Assembly (NCBI GenBank): GCA_015698045.1
Contig: BLAL01000012.1
Span: 1,922,001 to 1,986,000, forward strand
Length of the DNA: 64,000 bases
Source of the DNA: Rhizophagus clarus
Lineage: Eukaryota > Glomeromycota > Glomeromycetes > Glomerales > Glomeraceae
Direction: 5' to 3'
The notes under the pieces are model-generated. The model saw only the letters and a list, made by a program, of their open reading frames with translations, was not told where the DNA came from and did no database searches. Made by a program: the position numbers and the translations under genes. Positions 1-12,082 of the stretch are shown here, one piece after another (position 1 is the stretch's first letter; each line of letters opens with the position of its first letter).

Positions 1-3000
1 CTTAAATTTATGCAGTTCACAAGTCCACTTTCTAACCTTCAACGGCTAATAATAAACTTTCAATCTAGCATAAGAAACTATTAGTAATGAAAAATGATTT
101 CCGGTAATGTTATTATAATCCCAGAAAAAGTAAAGTGTGATAATAAAGTGTATGAAACGTAAGTATAATATACTTAATATTTATTTAATCCATTATACCG
201 AATTGATTGTTTTAAATTTCTTAATATATATACAGTATATCCATCCATTTACCTATCTACCATTATATATCCATTATGTACATTATGTCTATAAACCGTT
301 AATAAAACAAATTCTTTTCAAAATAGAAAATTTTTTATAATTTATATCGTCGTGGAAAGAAATAATGATACATTAATTAGAAATTTTTTTTGAAAAAGCG
401 AGTCATATATCGGGGGAATAATAGACATATAGGTTCATTTCCGTACTTTTCGGCAATTACAACTTTGGCCACAAAAAGATTTTCTAAAGTTCGTTTTTTG
501 CATTGTATCCTCCCCCTTTTTTTGTGAATCGTTATTAAAAATTCGCTCTTTTTGTTTTTTTTGACGTTAAGTCATTCAGGTTTGGTGATCCCGGATTTGC
601 AAAATTGCAATATTTATTTGAAACAATATAATATTTTAAAGTAAAACATTAGTTAATATTTAATTATAATATATATATTTTTTAGATTTTACACAAAATA
701 TATAAAGATTAATTATATTTGCAAGGTTTTTTATCTTGACATAATAACATTTAAGGTTATATGTATAAATTATTAAAAGAATTTCCTTGTGCATACAAGT
801 GCAGATGGCGTATTTACAGTTCTGCACCGCTATTTCTGAGTCCGTTTCGGCGTATTCTAAATTCCATATAAAGTTTTTAATAAGCCCAGTACACTATATA
901 GATTATATAGGTAACAAAGATTGTATCATTAGAGTTTTAACGAGTTTTACGTGTAAACAAAAAAAAGGTTAAAATGTTACGGCCGAACTCAGACTTGAAT
1001 TCTAGTATAATTATAAACTTCAAGACATATCTAAAATTTCAATCGCATTTAACTGTGAATCTATGGATTCAGAAAATATTGCGTCGCTCAACAACTTATA
1101 ATACAGTAACTACTCACCCTTAAATTTTAATCCCGTGACTTCGGGCAGCATTATAAACAATGGCCGACATTAAGAAATTAGTTATGCGAGCGACAAAAAT
1201 GCCAAGATTTATGATCATATTACCAAAAAAAAAAAAAAAAAATGATTCGGTTATCAAGCAGATCTCATTTAAAAAATTAAATTTTTTGCCGTGATACATG
1301 ATAGAAAACTTATTCGTTAAATCTCGATATTTCCTGTGGAAAACTCCGTGAACTTTTTTATCATGATCGGCAAAAACTTAATAATTTCCCGTGGGATCAT
1401 CATTTTTTATAGTTGATATATTTGCTGCTCGTAAGTCTTGGTGACGTACATTAATCAATAATTTAGGGGTAGGTTATTTCAAATTACACATAAAAGAAAT
1501 TAAGGGACAACTTATATTGGTTAATATTATTTTATTATACAGTAAGCGTCTACCCTTTAATCACGTACAGGCATGCAACCAATCATTCCCTTTATATTAA
1601 AGGAATATCAAACGGTATTTTTATTAGCGTTAATGTGAAAACTCACTTTCTAAGAAACTGCCAAGAAGCGGTTAAATTATCAAGTGTTACGGATTATCTT
1701 AAACTTTGAAAATAAAGTATAATTATTCATTTAAAATTATTTAAAAAAAGAAAAGAACTATGATATTTTGATACCTAAGATAAGATAATATATATACAAT
1801 ATATAAAATATATAAAATATACAAAATATACAAAATAAAATAGATTTATGAATTTGAATAGATCGATAATCTTTTCAAAGCTAGCACTATCAGGCTAGAT
1901 CATAAATTTGAAATCATTTCTTTTGAATATATTACAATAAATATGTTGAATTCGTCGATACATTATAGAATATTGATTTGTAGGTTTGAAAGGTTTTTCC
2001 ATTGCTTTAGAAGTGATGATGACAACTGGTTTAGTAGTAATGTTGATGTCTCTTGGATCAAATTTCTTATTTGAATTTTTTGTTGTTTCGAAATTCGTTA
2101 TTTGACGATAAAAAATCCATAATCAACCAAAGCATATTTATAATAAAAAGAATTCTCAAAATGGAAAAATTGTTAACAATCCATAAATCCACATTACGAA
2201 TTGATAATCCTTTAGTGTTTCAAAATCCCGATAGTACTGCCCCTTTGGGTATCACAAGTATCACTATTATTATTGTTCAAAAAAAGATTTTTTTTTAAAA
2301 TAACCATAGAGTTACCGTTCAAAAAAGATATGAAAATTAAATTTGAAAATGGTAATAATCAATATTCAAATATGATTAAGAAGAATTTTAAACCTAAACA
2401 AAATAATTTTTTTTTTTTTGCCATATCAATAATGTAAAAAATCCAGATTTTTTTTTTTTTTTCTTTTTTTTGAGAGAGCATTTTGTTTACAACGTAACAC
2501 CTTGCCACATTTGATTTAAATAATAATAATTATTATTATTTATCGCACTTGTGATGTAATAATCTTCTTCATTATTTTAGAAATCATAAAATAAACAATT
2601 ACAAGTGAAAAGAAAATGATAAAAATTTTTTAATAATTGTAAATGAAGAAAAAACAATTTCGTTAAAAAAAATTAGTAAAAAAGAATTGAATATTATTAT
2701 GTTGAAAAAATTATTATTAAAATGATGGCTTAATAATATTTATCATAATAATAATTATATTGAAATGATGTAAATGTATCGTATAATTGCTTAAATGATT
2801 CTTATTATTAAATAATAATAATAATAAACGTTATATTGTGCTTAGAAACTTTTTTATTGAACTCTGGACGTTCATATCTAGAAAGCTCCTAGATAATGTA
2901 TAGTATTGTCATGCAATCGGAATTTAATATCCACATCGTTTTCAATTTTTTCTGGCCATATTGGTTGTGACCGTCCATTTTAAATCCAGTTAACATTTTT

Positions 3001-3546
3001 CAAATGACTAAATTATGCTGTTAATATAGATGAAAATATGAAAATTGATGGAACGAAAAGAAAATAGAGTGTAATACTGTATAAAGAATTAATTAAAAAA
3101 AACGTGATAATTGCTAAAATTAAAAAAAAAAAAAAATTTCTTTTTTATGTTTGTCCTAATATTAATAAAAACATCCAAATCACCACGATATTACAATATT
3201 AATTAAATTAAAGTTTACAATCAGAGATTTTAATGAATAAAAAATTTAGTCACGTGATTAATATACCGGCTGACTCTAAAGTGATTCAGGCCAGCACTAT
3301 GTTACTAGACTAACCTTGACTCCTAGACTGGAGATGTCGTACTACATTCGTTTTCGAATAATTTGCAGACAAATAGGACAAACTTGTTTGGGCCATAATT
3401 TCTAACGATGCTATGACATCGCAGCATTTTAAAGGATTATTGTAATTATCATGTACACAAATAGTTACAATTAATTTATATATTTATGCAATAATATAAT
3501 ATAATAAAATAAAACTAGCAAATAATCGATCTAATATCAGATATAG
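1..3546. other. gene-poor AT-rich stretch
   Basis: I see no gene that can be supported here. Visible are homopolymer runs (A near 1226-1242, T near 2409-2462) and TAA/ATT microsatellites near 2521-2545 and 2809-2826. An open frame on the plus strand at about 2053-2298 and a short minus-strand frame opposite 1975-2060 look faintly protein-like but match no family I know and show no convincing splice sites. Confidence 0.6.
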
Positions 3547-4141
3547 TTAATTGCCGATCCGCCAAAAATCGGCACTGCGTTACTAATAAAATTCGGGGTT
3601 AATAGCGATAATAAAAAAAAGCATTTTTTGCATCTCGCGCGCGAGACAAGTTTCACCCATTTTACAAACAGAAATACCACAAATACAATATTTTCTTTCA
3701 TTTTATGACAAGTTATATTTGCCAAAAAATTTCATAATTATATTTCTGTAACTGGTTTTCTTCAACTTTCACTTGTTTTTAATAATATAAATATTTCAAA
3801 AAAGTCTTTAAAAATAACTTTAGAAGCTAAAAATTATAGGTTTTTAATGTAAATAACGCAATATAGTAAAATGAAATATCGAAATTTCGTATATTTTAAG
3901 GTGTAAATCTGACACACGCGTATAGTAAACTCGTTATTTTGCATATGAATGTATAACTTTTTTTTGCAAATTCGTTTTTGTCAATTATTTTTTCAGTATA
4001 TCATATGACTTTTATTTAAAGCCAATAAGTCATCTATGAGATATCCTTTTTTTGAAGTTTGTGTTCTAGCACAAAATCGGCAAATTTAACCCCGAATTTT
4101 ATTAGTAACGCAATGCCGATTTTAGGCGGACCGGCAATTAA
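3547..4141. mobile_element. MITE with 56-bp terminal inverted repeats
   Basis: Positions 3547-3602 and 4086-4141 are inverted copies of each other with only a few mismatches; both outer ends read TTAATTGCCG. The inner part of the repeat again contains a small palindrome (GCCGAT ... ATCGGC). The element is about 595 bp and has no transposase frame, so it is non-autonomous. The outermost TTAA (or just TA) occurs at both ends. It may be the target duplication of a piggyBac-like (TTAA) or Tc1/mariner-like (TA) element, but this cannot be decided because those bases also belong to the repeat. Short minus-strand open frames at 3537-3725 and 4034-4270 run through the repeats and are not taken as genes. 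Confidence 0.75.
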
Positions 4142-5356
4142 GTTTCTAATATAGTTAAGTTTTGCCACTCGGTAGTGACCAAACCCACTTGATGAAACGT
4201 GAATAAAATAAAATATTAAAGAAGTTCCGTATATTTCATAGAAACCGGGTTTTTGATTCAAAGATATCATTCGAGGTTAAATGAGACTAAAATCAACACA
4301 GAAAAAAGGAACTATTCAATGATAAAATTACTACATAATTTTTAGCACGTAAAAAAAATATTTCTAGTGTTTGGATCGGATAACTAAAATAAATATAATT
4401 TACTTACAGTATTTACCGTACATGAATAAAATAAAATAGGTTGAACCATGATTTTTTTTTTGACTTGTGATAAGAATAAAATCATCGTAATCATGGCGTT
4501 TTGTAAGTAATTTACTAGATGGAATCGGATAATCTCCTTTTCTATACCCTAAAGTAAATAGAATTTCTAAAAGGAGTATTTTTGTTATACTGCAAGTTTT
4601 ATAATAAAAAGTTTGAATTTATAAAGTTAAGTAATCGAAAAAAAGGATTTAAAATATATATATATTTTTTTCTTTTCTTGAACGGTGCTAATTAAAGAAT
4701 ATTATTTTTTTCTAGCGGGGACATGGTACATAGATGCTAATGACAAAATTATTTTATATTACCGAAAAAAGGGAATAAAAAAAAAATTTTTTAAAAAAAG
4801 GAAAAATTGTTATTAATAATATAAAAAATCTTTTTGATAAAAAGCAGTAAATTTAGTAAAACAGAATTTTTTTTTTTAAAAAAAAATGGTAGTTATTTCT
4901 TTCATTTTATTAGAGCTTTTAAGGCTTTTTCTAGAAGAGCTTTATACTCCTTCATATCATCTGGAATCTAACTTGTTTATTAGTGCATCTTGATCAGTTT
5001 AATTTTAATTCCATGAAATGGAATGCTTGAGATCTCTTAATGCTTGAAATTCTGAAAGATTAATTCAAGTTTCAATTTATCTGTTACCGGTTTATTGAGT
5101 TTCTTCTGTATAGAATGCTATTTTAAATCGCCATAACTCTTGACATTTAATTTGTTTATTAGTTCAAATATGAACTTAGTAGCACAGTCTCTAGAATGTC
5201 TTAATATCTCGTGATTATCAGGAAATTAAAAAAAAAAAAATGCAAAATTTCGTGCCTGATTTGCATACCCAGAAAGTATGCATAACTCGTATATTTAGTA
5301 TATACAGTATATTGTATATTTTGAATTTTTTTTGCAATTTGTTATAAAAAAATTTG
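4142..5356. other. intergenic, no feature seen
   Basis: AT-rich DNA with poly-A/T runs and a short TA run near 4655. I found no coding exon, RNA gene or inverted repeat here. Confidence 0.5.
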
Positions 5357-5487
5357 CTAATTCTTGCACTTGTTTTGTACCAAAACAATATGTGCAATAT
5401 ACTTAATATATTGCATAAATTTTAAATAATTCTGATTTTTATGCAATATTGAATACTCTTGAATTTTGTGATGTTGTTGTTCTGTCC

Positions 5488-6021
5488 GGGTAAAGGGTGC
5501 CGTACGAAATCCCGAAACCCAAAATCCCGACACTTCAAAATCCCGACTGTCAAAATCCCGACAGGCCAAAATCCCGACAGGTACAGAATCCCGACAGTGC
5601 AAAATCCCGACAGATCATTAATATTTTTAGATAGGAGTTTCACACTGGATTTTTTATATAAGATAGGAGTTACTTAGGGTTAATTTAGGGTTATTTTAGG
5701 GGTAGCTTAGGGTTAGTTAGGGTTAGGGTTAGGATTAGGATTAGGTTAGGGTTAGGGTTAGGTTAGGTTAGGAAGGTGCTAGGAAAAAAACTGCGAGCGA
5801 AGCGAGCAAAGGAAGTGGTTGAATAATTAAAAAATAAAGCAAATGGTTTAATTTATTAATAAAAAAAATTGTCGGGATTTTGTACCTGTCGGGATTTTGA
5901 CCTGTCGGGATTTTACACCTGTCGGGATTTTGACCTGTCGGGATTTTACACCTGTCGGGATTTTGAGTGTCGGGATTTTGAGGTGTCGGGATTTTGAGTT
6001 TCGGGATTTCGTACCATACCC
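5488..6021. mobile_element. foldback transposon with 9-bp target duplication
   Basis: The element is bounded by the 9-bp direct repeat GTTCTGTCC at 5479-5487 and 6022-6030. Its ends are inverted: both begin GGGTA and then share GTACGAAATCCCGAAAC. Next come opposed arrays of a 13-16 bp unit built on AAAATCCCGACAG: six or so copies at 5511-5613 facing right and about eight at 5871-6009 facing left. The core (5614-5870) carries a TTAGGG-like tract. There is no transposase, so it is non-autonomous. A 9-bp duplication with such structure is typical of Mutator-like (MULE) elements; that family assignment is inference. It has inserted into the coiled-coil frame described separately. Confidence 0.85.
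5674..5772 (+). repeat. interstitial TTAGGG-like tract
   Basis: About 100 bp of TTAGGG, TTAGG and GGATTA variants inside the core of the foldback element 5488-6021. TTAGGG is the usual fungal telomere unit. Here it is degenerate and internal, with unrelated sequence on both sides, so it is not a chromosome end. Confidence 0.8.
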
Positions 6022-6359
6022 GTTCTGTCCTTGCATCTTTTTCTTTTTGAATTTTGATTTCCTTTTCTAGTGAACTGATTCTTTCTTTATTTTGTTTGTT
6101 ATCTTCCTTAAGAAGTTTGTTATCCATCTTTAGACGCTTAATTTCCTTTTCTAATGAATTTATCCTTTCTTTCAATGAAATTATCTCTGGGTTGTTATAA
6201 CTTAATGTGTACAATTAATGCAAATTAGTATGAGTTTCTATTTTATTTAACATTTTAGTAAAGCACCAAATGGTTCCTTAAATTCTGTGAATAATATTAA
6301 TGAAATTGAAACAATAATCATGAGACATGATTAAGATAATTTTTCACATAATTTATTTC

Positions 6360-6605
6360 CTATTCCAACTTTTGAGCTTCTTGTTCTTGACGAGGTTTTT
6401 GCGAATATGGCTCTTGTTGAAAATTTTGTTTAATTTCAAGTTCTGAATGCTTTTGTTCTTGAAATTTTTCTTGTTTTTGAGACTCTTGTTAAGGTTTTTT
6501 TTTTTTGTTAAGAATTTTGTTCTTATTTTTTAGATTTGAATTCTTGTTCTTATTTGTCTAAAATGAGTTTTTTTTAGGGTTTCTAGATTTTTTATTGGAA
6601 TCCAT
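6360..6605 (-). pseudogene. Gln/Glu-rich coding relic
   Basis: On the minus strand an ATG at 6605-6603 opens a short Lys/Asn-rich frame that stops after 15 codons. From about 6490 to 6360 a different frame reads as a Gln/Glu-rich stretch (repeated QE and KQ pairs, ending QEAQKLE then TAG). The composition looks coding, but the frame is broken and no family is recognised. It may be the 5' part of the coiled-coil gene interrupted at 5488-6021. Confidence 0.35.
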
Positions 6606-7429
6606 TTTTGAATAGGAGAAAAATCCGTTTTTCTGAAATAATGTAGAATTTTTTTTTTAGGTCTATTTATAGGAAGAACGTAAAGTTAAAGAACGTAAAT
6701 TTTTTATTTTTAAGGATCAGATAAATAATTTTTTAGGGGCGTAAATAAATTTTGTTAAAATGATGTATAAGTATAATAATATAATCATTAATCATTATAA
6801 ATGATTCATCATTTCAAAAGTCATGACAGATTTGCACAGTAAAAGATTTTTTTTCAAGTGATAAACTTTTACATTAAATTTACTAATGAAAAGGTTTCAA
6901 GAAAATTGCAAATAATCACTATAGATTCCTGAATCTATTTTTGCAAGTCTCAGATTTTTGACAAATTTTTTTGGGAAATCTTTTTATGGATTATTTAAAA
7001 ATGTTATTAAAATGTTACAATTGACAAATATGTTTAACAAAAAATTAGACTTATGAAAATGAATTTTTTCCAAAGGGGGGGGGGGAATGTCACTGGTTCA
7101 AATCTATAGTAATAAAACATGAAGACACCGATTCTTGATAAAGTAGCTTTACTGAAATAAACCAAGCTATCAGATAACTATTAATTTTACAACAATTTTT
7201 GTTAACATATTCACATGTATTAGAACAATTGGACGCCTGGAGAAATCACTTTGGACTTTCCTGTATAATTTTTAATTAGGAAGTTGACCCATATATAAAA
7301 TCGTATTCGACTTGATGCTCATGTAACTAATTTCGGTAATTACAATATACATGAATTCCTGATTTTTTATGGACTTTCTTTATTTGTCTAACATTACAAT
7401 ATTAAAAAGGAAACAAAAATAATAAATTA
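6606..7429. other. intergenic, no feature seen
   Basis: AT-rich. The only landmark is an 11-base G run near 7075-7085. No gene or repeat could be supported. Confidence 0.5.
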
Positions 7430-7800
7430 TAAATGATCCCTGAGAATTTTTGGATCCATGTAAAGAATTACACCATATGGTTTTTCTTTTTTATTGATAA
7501 CCGATCCGTCTAAATGTGAGCATCCAAAATCTGCGATTTTTATAGTATGTTGATGCATAAGATATCAAGATATTACCAAGATGCTAAATAAAAAGAACAT
7601 ATCAACTATTAATTAAGTTATAGACGCGGAATAACAAATTTATATACACTACAGTACTTACAAGATCTCCATTTATAAACCTACTGCAGTGTAGATATGA
7701 AATCGTATTTGCCATTTCATTGGTTAAATATTTCCCTAATGTTCCTCTATCACGCAAATTCGAATAATTTGCTTCACCTAAAAAGATAAAACAATACTTT
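7430..7800 (-). pseudogene. decayed protein-kinase fragment
   Basis: Two minus-strand pieces resemble the middle of a tyrosine-kinase-like kinase. From about 7795 to 7668 the frame reads LRDRGTLGKYL ... ISYLHCSRFINGDL, corresponding to the alpha-D/alpha-E region and the start of the catalytic loop. A donor-like GTAAGT follows, then an acceptor TAG near 7590. The second piece gives GNIL, then a +1 shift, then IKIADFGCSHLDG (the DFG motif) and GVILYMDPK in place of the usual APE segment. The N-lobe, the HRD (here NGD) and the C-lobe are missing or altered. It lies about 1.2 kb downstream of another kinase relic on the same strand. I am confident it is kinase-derived and not functional. Confidence 0.7.
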
Positions 7801-8970
7801 TTAAGACTTTGTTTACATAATTGATTGAATTTTTGAACAAAGGAAGGTTGTAGCTAACACTTTATAGAAGAATATAATCACCTACCTATACACTCGTGAC
7901 TCCACATAGTTTAATTATAATTAATTATTAGATAAATTTTTACATGTAAATTATTTAACGCGTTAGGTACCCAAAAAAGGGTAACTTTATTAAAATTTTG
8001 GTAAGGTAGTACATTCATTATAAAATAATAACTGAATAATAAAATTATCCTTGGAAAAGTGAAATATAAATCCGAATCTCTACTATATGCTACGCAATGC
8101 TCTACAAGAGAGTTACCGCATATTCCGCGGTACCTTGGGAGAATGAAGCAACTTCTATTCTTTCCAAAATTAAATATAATAAATTTTTACATGTAAATTA
8201 TATACGAAAAGCGCAATATTAAATTGATAGTTAAATTTGCGGTAAATATCGTATTTTAAATCACGTGATGGAGTAGCATGTCACGGGTGGAATTTCTATT
8301 TAAATATACCATAAATACTGTATCTAATGTAATAAAAAAAAAAAGATTTTATTTAGCATTTATGATTTAAACAATTTTAATAACTGATAATCGATTACAT
8401 CTGATAATAAATTATGCTTATTCTAATACTTAATACTAAAAATAATGATATTTAGCATTTATAGATTTATTGATTTCTTAAATTTTTGAAAAAGAAAAAA
8501 AAAAAAAATACCTTGATTAGAATTAATAATATAATCATTTACTTGAAGAAAAAAAAAGTTTCAACTGTTTCATTAATTGCGTTTGACAGAATTGGGATAA
8601 AGAAATTTGTTGACATCGGATTAATTTGTTCTGCTGTCATTTCATGCATGTCAAACAATTTTGTCTTCAGTTGTTCCACAGATTTGTTTAACGACCTTTA
8701 GGATATTAACCAAATGTTTAAAATAGTTAATTTGGATTGAATTACTTTAGTTAAATCATTTATTTTTAATAAAAGCAATAGAAGAGTATTAAATATATAT
8801 ATTTTATTATTTGGAAGTTAATATATCAACTGCATTATTATAAAGCAATAATAATGCTTAATGACTGTTTTACTTACATCTTTATCTTAAAAGATTCTGA
8901 AATATTAATTAAAAATAAAAAATATTTAATATTTAGTTTAATTTTTCAAAATGGCAATAAAAGATTAATA
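7801..8970. other. mostly non-coding; one protein-like frame
   Basis: On the minus strand, from about 8695 to 8540, there is a protein-like open frame (SLNKSVEQLKTKLFDM then HEMTAEQINP). It is preceded by AAAG, which could be a weak splice acceptor. No start, partner exon or family could be assigned. The rest is AT-rich with nothing to report. Confidence 0.35.
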
Positions 8971-9782
8971 TTAAAGTAAAAATTTTTTTAAATAACCTTG
9001 ATTACAATTATCAACATTAAAACTTGTTTCTATTATATGATTTTTTGATGAATTTAAGGTTGAAGCTAATTTTCTTGATAGTTTACTAGTACAAGCTATA
9101 TCCTCTTGAGTATTAATTATATCCAATTCCGTTGATATATATTCTAAAATTTAATTAAATATAAACAAAATATCCAAGTTATTTATTATCATAATAATAC
9201 AACATACCTCGTTTTATATTGTTTTCACTTGTATAAATTGATTTTGAAAGAGACATTAATTCAGGACTAAACATTTTTGACTTTATTAACTCTCTTCTTT
9301 TTTCTTCAGCTTATTGAATTTGTTCTAAATTTTTGAAATACCGATACCAATTATAAAAAGTTTCTGTAATTATAGTTATGGGAGGTCTTTTTGAAGGATC
9401 AGGATCCCAACAACTTTTCATTAAATTGGCATAGAATACAGGAGTATCATCTGTAATTTTAGGACGTTCTCCATCAATAATTTTATAAATAAGATAATGA
9501 TCATCTTTAGCATTGGCAAATGGTTTACAACCCGTTGTAAGTTCCCACATAATCATACCCATGCTATATATATCGGAAGCTTTTGAAAATCTAGCACCTT
9601 TAAATATTTCTGGCGCGATATAAGGCAATATTCCATATATATTATTATCAATCAAAGTATTATCTAAAGTTTGTACAGGTTGTGATAGCCCTAAATCAGA
9701 GATTAACCACGATTGATATTGTGATGACATTATATTTCTGCTATGAAAATCTCTGTGTATGAAATTTTTATTATGGATGGAT
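8971..9782 (-). pseudogene. protein kinase C-lobe with in-frame stop, N-lobe missing
   Basis: Tyrosine-kinase-like protein kinase of the type expanded in glomeromycetes. The exon starts at 9782 behind a TTTTAG acceptor and reads IHRDFHSRNIM (catalytic loop), ISDLGLSQP (DLG in place of DFG), PYIAPEIF (APE), SDIYSMGMIMWELTTG and the C-lobe end WDPDPSKRPP. At 9313-9311 a TAA interrupts the frame. The family's usual tail then continues in the same phase (AEEKRRELIKSKMFSPEL) to a donor at 9208. It is joined through a 64-bp intron to a last exon 9143-8971 whose phase fits exactly. No N-lobe (glycine loop, VAxK) was found upstream to 10.9 kb, so the catalytic domain is incomplete. It is either a young pseudogene or a truncated product ending at 9311. 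Confidence 0.75.
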
Positions 9783-11014
9783 CTAAAATGAAGCAATATA
9801 TTAAATATAAATTTAATTAACACAACATTTTTTATTATATGCTTGAAAAACTGTAAACAAACGATAAATTATTAATTGAGTAAATTTTTTAAAATTTATT
9901 AAATACAATACAAATAAAACTTCTCAGGTTTAACCTCGTAAGTGAGGTCGCTAATCCTATGATTCACGTCATGTTATAAATTTGCATTTACAACCAAAAC
10001 GAAAAAATATTTTTGGACAGTTTGCAACTGGTATGAGTGTGGATTGCAACTTGTAAAGAAGCAACTTCAAAGTTTGTAAAATTAATATCGGTACATTTTA
10101 CTAAAGCATTCATTTTTGAAATTACATGTCTCATATAATACCGCATGACTGACAATATCTAAATCACAATTATTTGATGCACTAAGTCGTTCGTCAGATA
10201 TACCCTTGACAGTCTGTTACTAATTCTCAAATACTATCTAGCACTAGAGCGTAGAGAGTACAATGAAGTTATAATGTTATCAATATAAAACCACATGCAT
10301 TAAGATACAAGGTTTTATTGCGTTTGTAAATAAATTCTTTCTTAATCATAAAAACAAATTAACAAATGTATGCATATGAGTTCTTTAGGATTTTCGTTTG
10401 ATAAGTTCTTATTAATTTAATGAGTCAGCAAATTTTGGCTAAGTTACTTTTCTTTCTTAGAACCTTAAGAGTTACGGTATTTTTCTTATATTTCTTGTCA
10501 CGAATTCTTAATAATCGAAAATTATTTTTATTAAAGTACCGTACCAGTAATACATATGATTATTATTAATTAACTTGAAGTATAAACTTAAATTTAATTT
10601 TATGAAAATACCCCTTCAAACTGACAAAAAAAGGAAATCCGTATTATAGGATTTATAAGTACTAAAGAGGTTTAATTTCTTTTTTTTTTACGGAAAATGT
10701 TATGATGATCTAGCACATGACAAAAACTATAAGTATGAATAAAGAATAAAACCTCCATTTCGATCAAAAAAAAAATGTGGCTTTCGTTATAATATAAAAT
10801 TGTTATTATCCGAAATATGAAAATAAGTAATAGGTAAAGTTTGAGGCAGTGTAAGGTATAAAAAAAAAAAAAATTATTTATAAGCCTCGAAAGATTTTTT
10901 TTTTTTTTTTTTTTTTTTCCTCTCTCTTTCTTTCTTTTTTTTTTTAAACGAAAATTTACGGTGTAAAAATTCTTTTCTTCTTTTTTCCATTTCGTTTTTT
11001 TAAAAAAAGAGAGT
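9783..11014. other. intergenic region upstream of the GTPase gene
   Basis: AT-rich, no exon seen. It ends in the T/CT-rich tract annotated separately. The missing kinase N-lobe was looked for here and not found. Confidence 0.5.
10896..10948 (+). promoter_or_regulatory. T/CT-rich tract before AIG1 GTPase gene
   Basis: An uninterrupted run of about 22 T followed by CCTCTCTCTTTCTTTC and more T lies 70-120 bp upstream of the ATG at 11015. A near-identical arrangement (T run then CTCTCTCTC) precedes the glycosyltransferase start at 15853. Recurrence at two intact genes suggests a core-promoter pyrimidine tract; that role is inferred. Confidence 0.4.
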
Positions 11015-12082
11015 ATGACAGAAACTGCATTGGACGTAATGGATGAAAAACAAATGTTAATGAATGATGAAATAAAACATCCAGCAATTTTTATATTAGG
11101 AGCAAAAGGTAAAAAAAAAAAACAAGAAAAGATTTTTTTTTTTCGTCATTAACTTTTATTACTTATTAATTGAAATACCATATACTTAGGAGTTGGAAAG
11201 AGTACGTTGGGTAATATGTTATTGGGAAGTTATTCTGAAGTAAACGTTTCACCAGTATTTCCAATTTCTGATAGGGATTATGATGATGAAAAAGAAGAAG
11301 TAACGTAACGTCCTTTATTATTATTTATAATTTATTTTTCTTTAAAATTTCCCCTACTCTAAATTAGAATTCTTTTGTGAAATATAGATATATCGTACAG
11401 CAGAACTTAATATAAAAGGTGAAAAATATACTATAATAGATACGATCGGTATTCCAGAATCAGAATCAAATTCAACTGATATATGGAATAAATTAAAAGA
11501 AGTTGAAAAGAAGGCTACGAATATACAAGCATATATTTTCGTGTTAGGTAAATTACTTTCAATTTGATCGTTCGATTAAAAGAATATTCTCATTAAATTT
11601 TTTTCTTCTTTACTTATCGAATTATAGAAGGAGGACGATTAACGCAACATGAATTATTATTTATTCATCAATTATTTACAAGATATCCAAAATCACGTAC
11701 AATAGTAGTATTCACTAAAGTACGTAAAGCGTTAATATTATCGGTCACAGAAATGAAAAAAACTTTTAATACACAAATATCAACATTATTACAAAGTATA
11801 AATGATCGTTGGCTCGTAATGCCAAGTTTAGACATATTTGGTAATAATGAAGGTAAAACTGTAATTGCAAGTTTTGTTGATGATCTGAAGAAGTTAATCT
11901 TAACAATAGAAGGTAAAGGAGGTGTGAAAAAAGATAAATTAAAGGGAGGAACTACGCGTGGTATTAAACCTAAAGGTACGGGATTGGCAAAAAAGTTTTG
12001 TTATAGTTTTATATTGGTTTTTTTTATTACGGCAATAATTATAATAATCTTAATTTCAATACATAAGTTAATTGTAAAGTAA
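11015..12082 (+). CDS. AIG1/GIMAP-type GTPase with C-terminal membrane anchor
   Basis: Four exons, 11015-11108, 11190-11299, 11388-11547 and 11628-12082, join in phase into a 272-residue protein. It has a P-loop GAKGVGKST split by intron 1, a Walker B/G3 DTIG after EKYTIIDTIG, and TK (FTKVR) at the G4 position. The family box after it reads SINDRWLVMP. A Lys/Gly-rich linker leads to one hydrophobic segment (FILVFFITAIIIIILIS) and a short basic end, so it is probably tail-anchored with the GTPase in the cytosol, as in several GIMAP proteins. Intron 2 uses GTAACG at 11300; the other nearby GT would break the frame. It is convergent with the AIG1-Hint gene at 12351-14110, from which it is separated by 268 bp, and shares the P-loop intron position with it. 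The biological role in fungi is not known. Confidence 0.88.

Larger units (their letters stand above)
5357..6214 (-). pseudogene. coiled-coil ORF interrupted by a transposon
   Basis: Minus-strand frame beginning at 6214. Its first 65 or so codons give a regular heptad-like coiled coil rich in Lys and Glu (SLEKEIKRLK, SSLEKEIKIQ). At 6021 the frame runs into the inserted element 5488-6021 and becomes repeats of IPTGQNPD, which is translated transposon sequence. On the far side, at 5487, an open frame in the same phase resumes (TEQQHHKIQEY) and runs to a stop at 5357. The 9-bp duplicated target lies in the same reading phase on both sides, so the element sits inside what was one open frame. The function is unknown. 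A Gln/Glu-rich relic just upstream (6360-6605, same strand) may have belonged to the same gene. Family membership is unresolved. Confidence 0.45.

Noticed and set aside
2053-2298. 81-codon plus-strand frame
   Set aside because: Not recognised, ends in a poly-T run, and the opposite strand is equally plausible over part of it.
5674-5772. chromosome end
   Set aside because: TTAGGG-like units are degenerate and embedded in a 534-bp inserted element with a target duplication.
7086-7100. B-box-like GGTTCAAATC
   Set aside because: No A-box upstream and no acceptor-stem pairing; it follows a G homopolymer.
8486-8701. 71-codon plus-strand frame
   Set aside because: Begins in a poly-A run; the more protein-like reading is on the opposite strand.
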